A stretch of 64,000 nucleotides of DNA from Apostichopus japonicus (taxonomy: Eukaryota; Echinodermata; Holothuroidea; Aspidochirotida; Stichopodidae). Of the stretch, positions 31,073 through 42,843 are shown in pieces. The stretch lies in the NCBI RefSeq assembly GCF_037975245.1, contig NC_092576.1, forward strand, positions 28,697,111 to 28,761,110. The letters are read 5' to 3'. Under the pieces are notes generated by a model. That model was not told the origin of the DNA. It worked only from the letters and a program-made list of their open reading frames with translations, and did no database searches. Position 1 is the first letter of the stretch; each line of letters starts with the position of its first letter. A program made the position numbers and the translations under genes.

Positions 31073-31502
31073 GGCGTAGGTCCCGTAGGAGGCGGGGGCT
31101 GCAGCCCCCACCCCCCCCCCCGCAACCAATTTTTTTTCGGGCACCTACTGAAAGGAAACTAAATAGCAATGAATAGCTTATAAGTTATCTCCTTGGTAAT
31201 TAAAATAAAGTTCTAAGCTTGGCCAACATTACTACTGTAAAAGAGAGTTTTGACATAAATGGATCTGTATGCTTTATCTCCATCTACATAAGACATTTGG
31301 TTGTTTACATTAGCATCCGGCGGTATACTGTGCAACTTTGACGGACCGTAAGGTACACGATGCCATACAATGTAATGACCGATGCTTGCTTATATGATAT
31401 TGGCATCGATATGTTGAACGCGCGCTTCGCGCGCGAAAAATTTCGGCTTTTTTTCGGGCAAGTCGTTACAGCCGCAAATCCAGTTGGGCTCCTACGCCTT
31501 TG
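31073..31502. mobile_element. 430-bp insertion with a 12-bp target duplication
   Basis: ACTACACACATA occurs at 31061-31072 and exactly again at 31503-31514. The insert starts GGCGTAGGTCCCGTAGGAGG and ends GGGCTCCTACGCCTTTG, so its first and last bases are partly inverted (GGCGTAGG/CCTACGCC). It contains a GC-rich palindrome, GCGCGCTTCGCGCGC, near 31420-31434, and a poly-C run. No ORF of note. The long duplication suggests retroposition more than a cut-and-paste transposon. Confidence 0.75.
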
Positions 31503-31604
31503 ACTACACACATAGACAGTTTTTTGAGGCTGTTCATCGTGGAACATGCATTTCAAAGCTCACTGATATGATGTTATATCTGCTCTTTGCTTTACAAATT
31601 CGAA

Positions 31605-31780
31605 CAGGCGTGTAGCGAGTAATTGCCAGGGAGGGGCGAAGCCTGTAGGCAAACTATCTAAGCGAAGCGCCACCATGAGTTGGCGCGAAGCGTACAAGAA
31701 AAATTTTGGCCGAAAATGCCTCCCAGATCGCTGGAAATGACACTTCCCAGGCCTTGTAAGTTGCATCTAAGCATTGTCTA
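31605..31780 (-). mobile_element. GCTCCGCGCCAACC-family repeat copy
   Basis: Core on the minus strand at 31652-31694 (GTACGCTTCGCGCCAACTCA), followed in element orientation by the AGGCAAAC end. The CATTTCCAGCGATCTGGGAG block corresponds to the same element position as in other copies. Confidence 0.7.
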
Positions 31781-32137
31781 TTTGAAATTACTAGCGATGT
31801 CATAAAGAAAATTTGCTGGGGGGGGGCGGTCGCCCCCTTCCCGAAATGCGTCATGTTCCCCGACGACTCGGTCGAGTTCAAGACCAGCCACAGTTGGTTC
31901 CATATAGCACAATTGTACTACAATTTGTTCAATTGTTTAAGGCGTCCATACACACACACGCGTTATGATAGACCATATATAGTATTTATATAGATACATT
32001 AGTGAGAGAGGAAAAATGGAAACGTCAAAAATGAAGTTGTCGGTGTAAGGGGTAGGGTGAGGCGCACACCCCCTCCGTAATCCTTGATCTGTCACTGGCT
32101 ACCCTGTGTATATAATAGGAATCAGCGCTTTAACTAT

Positions 32138-32312
32138 GACTGTTCCTCTTTCTCTTCCCGAGGTCTTAGCTCTCTTCTACTCTCTCCTTTTCTCCTTTTT
32201 CTCTCTTTTTTCTCTCTTTTTTCTTTTCCCTTCCTTTCTCTCCTCCTTTTCTTTTTTTCCCCTCCTTTTCCCTTTTTTCTTCTCTTTTTTTCTCTCCTCT
32301 TTTCCTTACCCG
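32138..32312. repeat. Polypyrimidine (C/T) tract
   Basis: About 175 bp almost entirely C and T on the plus strand, with a TTTTTCTCTCTTTTTTCTCT-like texture. The ORFs on both strands are low-complexity artefacts. It ends at a GC-rich GGGGGGCGCGCGCCCCC palindrome at 32312-32328. Confidence 0.9.
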
Positions 32313-32579
32313 GGGGGCGCGCGCCCCCAACGCCCCCCCCCTGGATACGCACCTGTATATATATATTTATATATAAGAAATGAATGTGTAAAATATGGTC
32401 GTGAAGTGGAATTTTTATGGTGTGTTATTCTTTACTTATTATATATATATATATATATATATGTATTGACCTTTTCAACTATCAACTTTAATAGGGGAGA
32501 AATTAATGTGAATCTATTAACATATTATCATTTTGTATTTAGTTATAAAAACTGTAGGAGCCAAAAAAGAAGCAAATAA

Positions 32580-33600
32580 TAACTCTGCATTTGTCGAAAA
32601 ACTGATTATCTGAAAATTTCGAATAATTCATCAAAATTCCCGCTATTATGGCCTATATTGCTCCAACTCATCAGGCCGCCCTGGTTCCCGTCGTTAAAAG
32701 TCTCTGTCACGACGCTACTGGCCGCCCTGGTACCGTGGTATGTCTCATCGGAATTTGATCCCACCAACACCTCCTCTTCCCAGATTTCCCCTTCTGCGTC
32801 TTAAAACGTCAAGTTGTTTGTTGGAATTTGGTGACGTTTTATCTCGAAACGTCGACTATTAATCTTGAAATATTCATTTTAATTTCAGCTATTTGTTGAC
32901 ATTATACCCTTTATGGCCAACTTTCCTGGTAAAGTGTGGAACTTTAAGCATTTTGAATTTCATATCAAATTTCGGTTTTTCATCAGTTAATATCGCTTTT
33001 CATCCGGCCTTTTATTGAAATAGTGCCTTTTTTAGGACAAAATTTCCACCTAAAATGTATTATTATTATTATTATTATTGTTATAACATTAGGCTGATTA
33101 CTACCTGAAGCGGATAAACATTATCACTTGATTGCCTGAAATGTATATTGCCGCTAATAGAAATGATCCAGCTGTTCGATCTAGCACTGCCGTGGAGTGC
33201 ATGCATTCCTAAATATACTCATAGAATGAGTTTCTTAACCACAAGAAGTGGCGCAGTACGAAAAGGAGGATAATTGGTCTAGCTTCCAACAGCTTAGTAC
33301 GTATGGTTGACTGACTTCGATGAATGCCCAGACAAGAAAACATCCATACTAATGAGGTCAGGCACGCGACGGACGCGCTTCGCGGGAAATTCATTTCTAA
33401 CGGTAGGAAGGGTAGGAAGGAAAGGAACGAATGAAGTGCAACATTTTATACAGCGGGCTGCTTTGCAGTGAAGGTAAGTTAAGGAATCTAAATAGAATAT
33501 CTTAAGTTACCTTTCCTTTGATTTGGCTGAGGAATACAATACATTTTAAAGTGATTGCTAATGATGTGCGTAACTTTACAACAATTATAACACCATATGC
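32580..33600. other. Intergenic DNA
   Basis: A short (ATT)n at 33060-33078. No supported gene. Repeated words such as GCCGCCCTGG (32668, 32721) hint at an old local duplication. Confidence 0.35.
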
Positions 33601-33636
33601 ATGTAGAGTACACTTCAACTAAAGTTGACAGGCAAT

Positions 33637-33785
33637 GGCGGAGCTAGGGGTAATGGTCAGTGGGCGAGATCTATGGTCGATAGGGGCGTTTCCGACACTA
33701 TCAAAGCGGATAGCCACCACAGTTTGGCGCGGAGCGTACATAAGTTTAGATTACCGCTAATGACCCTTTCCGGGCCTCGCTAATT
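33637..33785 (-). mobile_element. GCTCCGCGCCAACC-family repeat copy
   Basis: Minus-strand core at 33697-33740 (GTACGCTCCGCGCCAAACTG). More diverged than the other copies. The outer part includes AATGGCGGAGCTAGGGGTAA. Confidence 0.6.
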
Positions 33786-34780
33786 TGCAGATAATGTGAC
33801 ATGTCTAAAGGTCAATAATGTCAATAATCGCGAATAAGTAAAAAGTGGTAAAAAGCTGAAAAGGGCGCCAGCAATCAATTTGAGTCCGTCAGGGGGGGGA
33901 GGGGTGGGGCATCCGCCACTGTTGACAGGTTGGAAGTAAGTGCAAACTGTATTTCCTGCAACACTGTAGTGCAAACACCAACTGCAAGGCATACCGTACA
34001 AACATTAACATAACAATAATAGGTAGGTAATTTATTAATGTGTTTCACATTTTTATTCATCTTGAAACTTAAACATCATTTGTACTGAAAACACCTTAAC
34101 AGAAAACTAACAGCTTACAACTTATTAAGGGTCTAAACAAGAAAAGAACAAATTTAAAGCTTGGCTTACATGGGCAAGATTAAAGACTGCTTCGAAACTT
34201 ATATTTTAATGAAGGTAAATCAGATCATAACACTTACATGTTATGAATGCTTAAAGTAAATATACCTTTGTCTCCAAATGATAAACACGTGCATTGAAAC
34301 CGATCACAAGTTGTTGTTGTCTCTGTGATAACTAGATGTTGGAACATAACTGATCACATAACAAAATGGTTATTTGTAGCATTTGTAGTATAAATTTCTA
34401 GCTAGCGAAACAAGTTAATCAATGTTCACAGATAAAACAATTGCTGAAAGGAACACTGACTGGGATACTTCAGTCAGAAAATGTGCCAATGTAAGGTTAT
34501 CAACTCTTCAGAATCTTGCACATTAATAGTAAGTTTGAACATCTCAAAAGTAATTATATTTCTATTCAGTCAAGATGTCAAACCCCAAATCCAAACACCA
34601 ATGTATGCTGTTTTTTTTAGTTGTTCCCTGCTATATTCAAAGTTTTTGGGAGCAATGTAAATTCAGACATTATCAATAAATACAATACATTTTCATAAAG
34701 ATGTTACAAAAGGAGGTTGCCAAAACTTGCTACTTGGATATTTGGGATATACTCAGAATAAGATTTTACAATTCTACTGG
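33786..34780. other. Intergenic DNA preceding the tandem-repeat domain
   Basis: No gene recognised. The block TCAGTCAGAAAATGTGCCAAT at 34470-34490 recurs at 49739-49759 on the other side of the arrays. Confidence 0.4.
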
Positions 34781-34790
34781 TTTTCTTTCT

Positions 34791-34851
34791 AGAACGATGA
34801 CAATGCGAATGAGGACCTAGACGGCAGATCGATGGAAGAACGAGAGGAACC
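34791..34851 (+). other. Exon-like segment related to the tandem arrays
   Basis: Preceded by a pyrimidine stretch and TTTCTTTCTAG, and followed by a weak donor-like gttgtg. The 61-nt segment is open in one frame (acidic, NDDNANEDLDGRSMEEREEP). Its GACGGCAGATCGATGGAAGA is close to the GGCAGATCGATGGAGACGCT of the 176-bp repeats. It may be the ancestral single-copy form of that repeat. No partner exons found. Confidence 0.4.
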
Positions 34852-34862
34852 AGGTTGTGAAA

Positions 34863-34985
34863 CTTTAATATACCCTTCTCCACTCCCCTCCCCTCCTGTC
34901 CCGTCCCCTCACCTCCCTCCCATTGCCCCCCCCCCCTCCTCTCCGCTCACCTCACCTCACCTCCTCGCACCTCTCACCCCACAAA
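34863..34985. repeat. C-rich pyrimidine tract
   Basis: CCCCTCCCCTCC-like sequence, almost all C and T, with many C runs; the opposite strand is G-rich. Confidence 0.9.
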
Positions 34986-34989
34986 CTAA

Positions 34990-35978
34990 GTGTGAGTAGG
35001 GTATCTAAGCATGAGTTGGGTATCTAAGCCTCAATAGGTATCTAAGAGTGAGTGGGTATCTAAGTCAGTGTAGAGTAAGTAAGCCTGAGTAGGGTTTTAG
35101 GCCTGAGTAGGCTATCTAAGCCTCACGAGAAGGGTACCTAAGCCTATGTATGATATCTAAACGTGGGTAGGGTATCTAAGTGTGAGTAAGGTATCTTAAC
35201 GTGAGTAGGGTATCTAAGTGTAGTATGGTATATAAGCCTGAGTAGGGTATCTAAGCGTGAGTAGTGTATCTTTGCCTGAGTAGGGTGCAGTTTCTTAGCC
35301 TCGGTAGTGTATCTAGTCCTGAGTAGGGTATCTAGGCCAGAGTAGGGTATCTACGCCTGAGTACTGGGAATCTATGCCTATGTAGGGTATCTAAGTGTGA
35401 GTAGGGTAGCTTAGGGTGATTAGGGTATCTAAGGGTGAGTAGGGTATATAAGCGTGAGTAGGGTATCTAGGCCACAGTAGGGTTTCAAGGCCTGAGTAGG
35501 TTATCTAGGCCTAAGTAGGTTATCTAAGACAGAGTATTAGGTATCTAAGCCTTATATGGTATCTAAGTGTTAGTAGGGTATCTAAGGATGAGTAGGGTAT
35601 CTAAGCCAGAGTACTGAGTATCTAAGCAAATGTTTATAAGCCTGGGTAGGGTATATTAGCGTGATTAGGGTATCTAAGCTTGAGTAGGGTATATCAGCTT
35701 GAGCAGGGTATCTAAGCCTGAGTAAGGTATCTAAGCCTGAGTAGGTATCTAAGCCTGAGTAAGGTATCTAAGCCTGAGTAAGGTATCTAAGCCTGAGTAA
35801 GGTATCTAAGCCTGTGTAGGGTATCTAAGCCTGAGTAGGGTACCTTAGCCAAACTACTGGGTATCTAAGCCTATGTAGGGTATCTAATGGTGAGTAGTGT
35901 ATCTAAGCCTGAATAGGGTACAGTATCCAATACTGAGTAGGGTACAGTATCTAAGCCTGAGTAGTGTATCTAAGTTTT
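34990..35978. repeat. 19-20-bp minisatellite, left part
   Basis: About 50 degenerate copies of GGGTATCTAAGCCTGAGTA. Substitutions are frequent and some units gain a few bases (GTACAGTATC variants). The array resumes at 40601-40805, so it was one array before the LINE inserted. Confidence 0.93.
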
Positions 35979-36288
35979 GATAAGATAATTGGAGAGTTGA
36001 TCAAGCTTGCATGTAAGCTCGCATGCTATCAACTTCAAGAAAGTTGGTCAGAAAAATGAAGCGTTTTATTGCCTTTCTAACTACGAGCAATGGATCCACA
36101 AAATAATATGCAGCTGTATTAATATCGAATCTGAGCATCACACTGACATGTGAACTATATCTTTCGTTTAAAATCCGATAGTAAACTTTTTCCAAGTTTC
36201 ATCTGCACTGGCTGTCTCCTACATATAACAGTGAGTTCCGCGAATCTTTCTTTTATATTGCCTCGTCCATATAACCTTTAAGTTAAAG

Positions 36289-37010
36289 ATGTCTAGCGAC
36301 AACGAAGAAAAATTCCCAACAAACTGACCTAGCTTCCTCGATAATATCAGAGTTCTTAAATGGTGAGGAATTCAAAAAAAATTATCCAAACATGTGTTGA
36401 GAAGGCAATAGAAGCAAAGTTGGACAAATTTATGAGACATAATGATATGATTGAGGGTCAGCTGCATGATGTACAGTGTAAATTGGATGAAGTTGTATCG
36501 CAAAATAATCACTTGAATCCAAAAGTAACCCATCTAGAGGAGAAATGTAAAAAGATTGAGAATGCTTTGAATAAAATGGAACAATATTCCCGACGTAATT
36601 GTTTGAGATTCATGGGAGTAGCAGAGACAAAGGATGAGGACACCAACGCCGTAATTAAATCTCTTGCAACTACAAAACTTGGAGAAACCATTCGGGACGA
36701 CGATCTTGACCGTTCCCACCGCATAGGAAAACTTAATCAAGATGGTAAACCGAGGATCATTATTGCCAAATTTACTCGCCACGATGTGAAGGACCAAGTG
36801 ATACGCTCCCGGAGAAAATTAAAAGGGATGAAAATGGCCATCCAGGAAGACCTAACGGCCGGTAATTTGGACTTACTTAAGAAAGTTGAAAAACATCAGA
36901 AAGTGAAGGCAGTTTGGACGGTGGATGTAAGAATCATGGCTATTGTTAACAATGGACAATCTGAATCTGAAATGAGGATAAGATCCCTTTCTGATCTTCG
37001 AAAAATTTGA
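36289..37010 (+). pseudogene. LINE ORF1 (coiled coil plus RNA-binding domain), frameshifted at the 5' end
   Basis: A 216-codon open part (36360-37010) has an N-terminal heptad-rich coiled coil (about residues 15-75). Then come EQYSRRNCLRFMGVAE and DDLDRSHRIGK, typical of LINE ORF1 RNA-binding domains, and a basic C-terminal part (RSRRKLKGMK, IQEDLT). An ATG at 36289 in a different frame (MSSDNEEKFPTN) is probably the original start, cut off by a stop or frameshift before 36360. ORF1 proteins coat the element RNA and act as nucleic-acid chaperones. Confidence 0.8.
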
Positions 37011-37439
37011 TCTTTTGGAACTTTCCCTTGAACCATCACTGTATAACTTTAAAAAATTTTGGACACTCATTTCAAGCGATCAAGTGTGAAGCTGTGCATT
37101 TTTGTTTATATGTATTGTTAAAGGATCCGAGCTGACTCTTCAGCTCTTGCGTTCCGATAATACTGTGAGATTTTCGTTTTTCATTGTAAGTTATCTTTAA
37201 GCCTCTTTACTTTACCTTTATTTTTTTTCCTTCCCTTTCTCTTTTTTGTAAATTTCTATTCAGGCCCGGTAAAGAAGAACTTAACTATCCCGCCTTTAGT
37301 GAACCTGATAGTAATTACCATACTAATGAGGTTAAACCTACTCATGATAATATTGATCCCGATGCCATCTTTTATGATTCTTTAATTGCCCAAAACACGT
37401 GTAGCTATTATGACGTCAATGAACTTAACTCAAAGTCCG

Positions 37440-40328
37440 GCAACAATTTCTTTTCGCTTCTCCACATTAATTCAAGAAGCTTAGGGGAAAAAAATTGACA
37501 ATTTGTTTACCTTAGTTAAATCACTCCATAAAACTTTCACTTTTATCGGTGTGTCTGAAACGTGGATAAAAGAAGATACCCCAATTCATCTTCTTCAACT
37601 CCCTGGTTATTCATTTTTATCAAGGTCTCGTTCAAATATGAGAGGGGGGGTGTGGGCTTTTATGTTCATGATTCATGCGTTTATAAAGTCAGGGATGACT
37701 TAACTGCTTTGAAAGAGGATTGTTGCGAGTCACTTTTTTATTGAAGTTGAAAACCCGTGTGATACCAGACTAAGGTAGAACCTTGATAGGAATTATTTAT
37801 CGTCCTTCTCATGATAGCAATTTTATTGATTTTATGGATAATTTTGAAAATACTACTATTGATATATGCAATGAGGGTAAACCATGTTACATTCTTGGGG
37901 ACTTTAATTTAAACTTACTTGAGTCACGTAATTATAATGTTGCGCAGTTTGTTAATACTGCTGCAGCTTCATTCTTCAGACCTTTAATTAACTGTCCGAC
38001 AAGAACTTCAAAATATTCAAACTCTTCATTGCTTGACAATATATTTACAAATGTTACTGATAAGATTTCTATTAGTCGTGTTATATTGCATGATATTTCC
38101 GATCATTTTCCTGTGTTTTGCTTAACGTCACAAACAATTACCCCTCATAATGATAGAACCAACAAATTTAAGCGTAATATGTCCCCGATTAATTTAGGTA
38201 AGTTTGTACACAATCTTTTTATGGAACCTTGGAGTGGTGTTTGTGATAGTAACGATCCTGACACTGCATATTTTACTTTTATTTCTATGTATTCTAAGAT
38301 TATATAACGATAGTTTTAATAGATATATAACAATAGTTTTCCTTAAGTAAAAGTTAATAAACGCACTCCTAGAAAAGACTGGTGTACTTCTGGCATTGTA
38401 AATTCATGTCATACTAAAGACAAACTTTATAAAAAGTATATCAAAAAGCCTAGTGAAGAAAATCGTGAGAATTACATTAGATTTAGGAATAAGCTAACCA
38501 GTGTTATTAAAATTGCTAAGAAACATTTTTATTTCGATACATTTAGATCATCTAACCACAAAAGAACGTGGGACTGCATTAATTCTCTCATCAAGAACAA
38601 ACCCTCCACTTCTTCTGTCACTTCGTTGAAATTGGATAAAAATTGTGTTTCTAATCCCTGTGATATTTCTAATGCATTTAACGATTACTTTACTAATATT
38701 GGTCCAACTTTAGCCCGTGATATTTCGGTTTGTATACAAAAACCCCTAGACTATATGTGCCAAGCCAATCCCATGGATTGTTTCTTTTAAATCCTACAGA
38801 CGAAGTGCAGGTTTTAGATTGTATTTCAAATTTAAAAAAAAAATCAAGCTGCGGTTATGACGACATTAGTCCTAAAGTTGTTAAATTATCAAGTTCTGCT
38901 TTTTGTAAACCTCTCGTGCATATCATTTATTGTTCTTTTTTCCAAGGTATTGTTCCGTCTGACTTGAAAATAGCTCGTGTAGTTCCGGTATTCAAAAGTG
39001 GCATGCGAGAGACCGTCAATAATTATAGGCCTATATTTGTCTTATTCGTTTTCAAAGATCTTTGAAAAACTTGTATTTAGTCGTTCATATTCCTTTTTAA
39101 TAAAACATGATCTATTATATGATTATCAGTTTGGCTTTCTGCCTCAACGTAACACGTCCCAGGCTCTTTTAAGTCTTGTAGATATATTATTGAATCTTTT
39201 GAAAGTAAATGTCTAGTTGGGGGGATATTTTTATATCTCTCCAAGGCTTTTTATACGCTTGACCATTCAATTCTGTTAAAAAAGCTTGATAAATATGGCA
39301 TAAGGGGGCTGCCATATCTTGGTTTAATAGCTACATTCATAATAGATTCCAATATGTTTCTTTATCTGGCGCTAATTCTTCCAAGCAGGCAATTCATTGT
39401 GGTGTTCCCCAGGGCTCTATTCTTGGACCGTTATTGTTCCTCATTTATATAAACGACCTTCCTAACGTCACTCCAAAATTTCACTTTATTTTGTATACAG
39501 ATGATACTAATTTACTATATAAAGGTCGTGATATAAATACTCTTGTTAACGATATCAATACTGAAATCCCCAAAATTACTGTCTGGTTTAGATCCAATAA
39601 ACTTCACTTAAATGCTAAAATACTACCACCATTATTTTTCATCCGAATCAACGACAAATAGTTTCTTCAAACCTTGCGATTATAATCGATAGAACCGCCA
39701 GTACCTTTTTCCCATTCCACAAATTTTCTTGACCTTATCCTAGATGAAAATCTCAGTTGGATCCCACATATTCAGAACTTAAAAAGAAAAGTGTCCAAAG
39801 CCATTGGCATTATCAATCGTTTAAAAAAAATTGTCCCCTTTAAAACTCTGATAACTTTATACAATATTCTTATCTTGCCTTTTTCATCGTATTGTTGTAT
39901 TGTGTGGGGTTACACTTATCCCAGTCATATTAATAAGCCCTATATTCTACAAAAGAAAGTGTTGCGTGCAATTTATGATGTTCCTTTACAATAGTCACTT
40001 GTACAGCCTCTTCTGTGACAGTAAACTCTTAACCATATTTGAATTAGTCAAGTACTACACCTTAATATTTGTATATAACTTTTTTCACGACAATCAACCA
40101 AGTAGCTTCTCCTATTTTTTGTATCAAATAATTGTTTTCATGCTTACAATACCAGCAATGTTAATTTACTTTCCGTTCTCCATTATTCTCTTGCAAGTAG
40201 TCAACATTTTGTCAAAAACTCTGCTTTTTTTTATTAATTCCGTACCAAATGCATTGCATTCTATTAATAGTTTATCCTCATTCAAACGTAATTTAAAGCG
40301 TTACCTTCTTTCGAATAGAATTTTATGA
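37440..40328 (+). pseudogene. LINE ORF2 remnant (endonuclease and reverse transcriptase)
   Basis: Read in pieces across frames. Endonuclease: LLHINSRSL near 37457, FIGVSETWI, LGDFNLNLL and SDHFPVF. Reverse transcriptase: NNYRPI near 39015, YDYQFGFLPQRNTSQALL, GVPQGSILGPLLFLIYINDL near 39400-39454, and the catalytic motif as YTDDT near 39497, instead of the usual YADDT. C-terminal part: LILPFSSYCCIVWG near 39867. Breaks occur near 37497, 37640-37745, 38305, 38780, 39065, 39213, 39660 and 39990, so it cannot make a working protein. Confidence 0.85.
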
Positions 40329-40600
40329 TTTAGTCTAAAATTCGGGCCACGTCTTTGTTAAAGTCCCCCCCCCCCTACACTTTTTTTTATTATTATTATT
40401 CATTTTCTTGTAACACTTTTTTTGTCATACTTTGTACCTTTGTTATACTTTGTCAGTTTGTATTTTGGGGATACCTCACTTACAAGTTCTTATAAACTTT
40501 TCGAGGATCTCCACAACCATATACTTTGTATGTATATACTTCAATTATGTAAAATGTTGATAACGTTGATGGTTGAAATATAGTTGAACAAACAAACAAG

Positions 40601-40805
40601 TGTGAATGGGGAATCTAAGCGTGAGCAGGGTATCTAAGCGTGAAAAGGGTATCTTAGCGTAGTAGGATATCTAAGCGTGAGTAGGGTTTATAAGCGTGAG
40701 TAGGTTATATAAGCGTGAGTAGTTTATCTAAGCGTGAGTAGGGTATCTAAGCTTGAATAGGGTATCTAAGCCTGAGTAGGGTACAGTATATAAGCGTGAG
40801 TAAGT
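40601..40805. repeat. 19-20-bp minisatellite, right part
   Basis: Units such as GGGTATCTAAGCGTGAGTA, a continuation of 34990-35978 on the far side of the LINE. Confidence 0.9.
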
Positions 40806-42202
40806 GGAAGGTAGGTTGAAGGTAAGTGGAAGGTTTTGGAAGGTAGAAGAAGATGGAACAAGACGCTGGACGATGCCCCCAGTCGGAGGGGGGATGTCAG
40901 TGGGTTAGTGGGTGGGCTATGTATTTGGTACGATCTTATTGTTTTTCTCTTCCTTGTTTTTTCAGATGCAGAGGAAGATGAATGAAGACGCTGGACGATG
41001 CCAACACATAAAAAAAGGGGTGGGGTGTCCCTCTTCAGTGGGTGGGCTATGTATTTAATATGTTTTAACTGTTTTTTCTATCCTTGTTTTCTCAGATGCC
41101 AATTGTTATGTATTTAATACGTTCTAATTGGTTTTCTATTCCTTGTTTTTCAGATGCAGAAGAAGATGGGATAGGACGCTGGACAATGCCACCATTAGAA
41201 GAGGGGTTGTCCCTGGGTCAGTGGGTGGGCTATTTTTTTTTTATATATTTGAACTGTTTTTCTATCCTTGTTTTCACAGATGCAGAGGAAGATGGAATAA
41301 GACGCTGGCCGACGCCATCGAAAGAAGACGGGATGGGGTGTCCCTTGGTTAGTGAGTGGGCTCTGTTTTTGAAATGCTTTAACCGTTTTCTATTCTTGTT
41401 TTTACAGGTGCGGAGGGTTATGTATATGATATAATCTACTTGTTTTTCTATCTTTTTTTCAGAGGCAGAACGACGACAATAAGCGAGTTCAGAGTTACGA
41501 GTGCGCATGCCCGATTCTCACTTGGGGTCAGGTCAACTGAGAATTGAATCCTCGGAAAACGTAAACAATGACAGCTTTTCATAACGATAATCGCACTAAG
41601 AATGGGTTACTGCGACATTCGGAATTTATTTCTAGTGCATATTTCGGTGTGTTTACGACTTAAAAACGTGTATAAATTGACTGAAACTACTTCATAATAA
41701 TATTGAATATAATGGAACACAGGTCCGTATCGCACGTGAAATAATAAGTCTGATATAGGCCTACGAACGGGAAAAGGAGTATATGTGACTGTATCCTTCG
41801 TATGGGTTACGCGACCTTACGTGGTTGCGGGTGTCTTAATGCTTCGCAGAAGTTCTAACTGATAATTTTCGGAAATGAATTTAAAATATAGCATGGAACA
41901 AACTATTTTGCCCTTTTGTTTGTCATTATGAGCCTGAACTGTTTTTTAGAGAATATCGTAAGCAACTCGAGTCTAAAATACTAACAGTGACACTGACAGA
42001 ACTGTAGATCTAAATAGGCCTACATAACCTATCCTCATACTCGTTGCTTTTACGTCCATCAACGAACACTGCATAGTAGAGGCATTGGTATCTTGTAGTT
42101 GCAACTACATGGTTTTTCATGTTAAGAAATATTAGTTCTCTTCATTTTTATGCGTGACTTAAAATAAGCTTAGTCTTATTCTTGGCATATTCCTACTTAT
42201 AG

Positions 42203-42774
42203 GGGGGTGTTACTAAAACGAATGACAGTTGCGTTACACATAACGAATGACAATATGTTGTAGGCCTACACACTAAAAAATTGCGTTGACTAAAACGAAT
42301 GAAAGTAAATGACAGCACAGACATTTGCTTCAACCGGATGTCACAGTTCAGACTTTGTGGGTATATTAAAGCCACGCAAATCGGAAAATTGGGGTTTAAA
42401 TCGCAAAAATTCGAGTTGACATTTTGCGACTGTGACCGGTGTTTTCGGTAAATTCTTGAGCAAGATGTTTGACTTGTCCTGTGGGATTTTACCCCGTGAA
42501 CTTAGGGGAATTGAAAAAAATTGTTGCTGTATAAAAATTATTGTTTTTATTACCCCCCCCCCCAGGGCAAGGGGACGGTCGCCTCCCTGGCGGAGGTTCT
42601 TTTCCCAGACTGATCATAAAGATGGACCTCTTCTCTCTTATCCCTCTTATATCCACTCACCACCGTCCTTCGTCGTTATTCGTTGTCATTCGCTGTCATT
42701 CGCGAATGATAATTAACCCTGTACAAAGTCAATTGTCATTCGGTCATTCGCTGTCATTCGTTTTTGTTTGTCCT
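42203..42774. mobile_element. Nested inverted-repeat element with CGAATGACA motifs
   Basis: CTTATAG flanks it at 42196-42202 and 42775-42781 (candidate 7-bp duplication). The inner ends are inverted: ACTAAAACGAATGACAG on the left, and CTGTCATTCGTTTTTGTTTG on the right. The motif CGAATGACA or its complement recurs several times near each end (for example 42243-42251 and around 42680-42700, where TCATTCGCGAATGA is a palindrome). No supported ORF. Confidence 0.65.
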
Positions 42775-42843
42775 CTTATAGGGTGGGTTCAATTTGTTCG
42801 AAAAAAAATAAATAAAAATATTTATTTTATTTGGAGAAGAACA

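Larger units (their letters stand above)
35979..40600 (+). mobile_element. Decayed non-LTR retrotransposon (LINE) inserted in a minisatellite
   Basis: A roughly 4.6-kb element with minisatellite on both sides. It has a 5' leader, ORF1 at 36360-37010, ORF2 pieces from about 37440 to 40328 and a 3' end with short AACAAACAAACAA repeats. Endonuclease and reverse transcriptase motifs are described under ORF2. Motif style (NYRPI, GVPQGSILGPLLFLIYINDL) is that of the Jockey/CR1/L2 group; the exact clade is not determined. Many frameshifts and stops make it inactive. Confidence 0.9.

Noticed and set aside
32084-32579. Phe/Leu/Ser-rich ORFs as membrane proteins
   Set aside because: They translate the polypyrimidine tract; hydrophobicity comes from T- and C-rich codons only.
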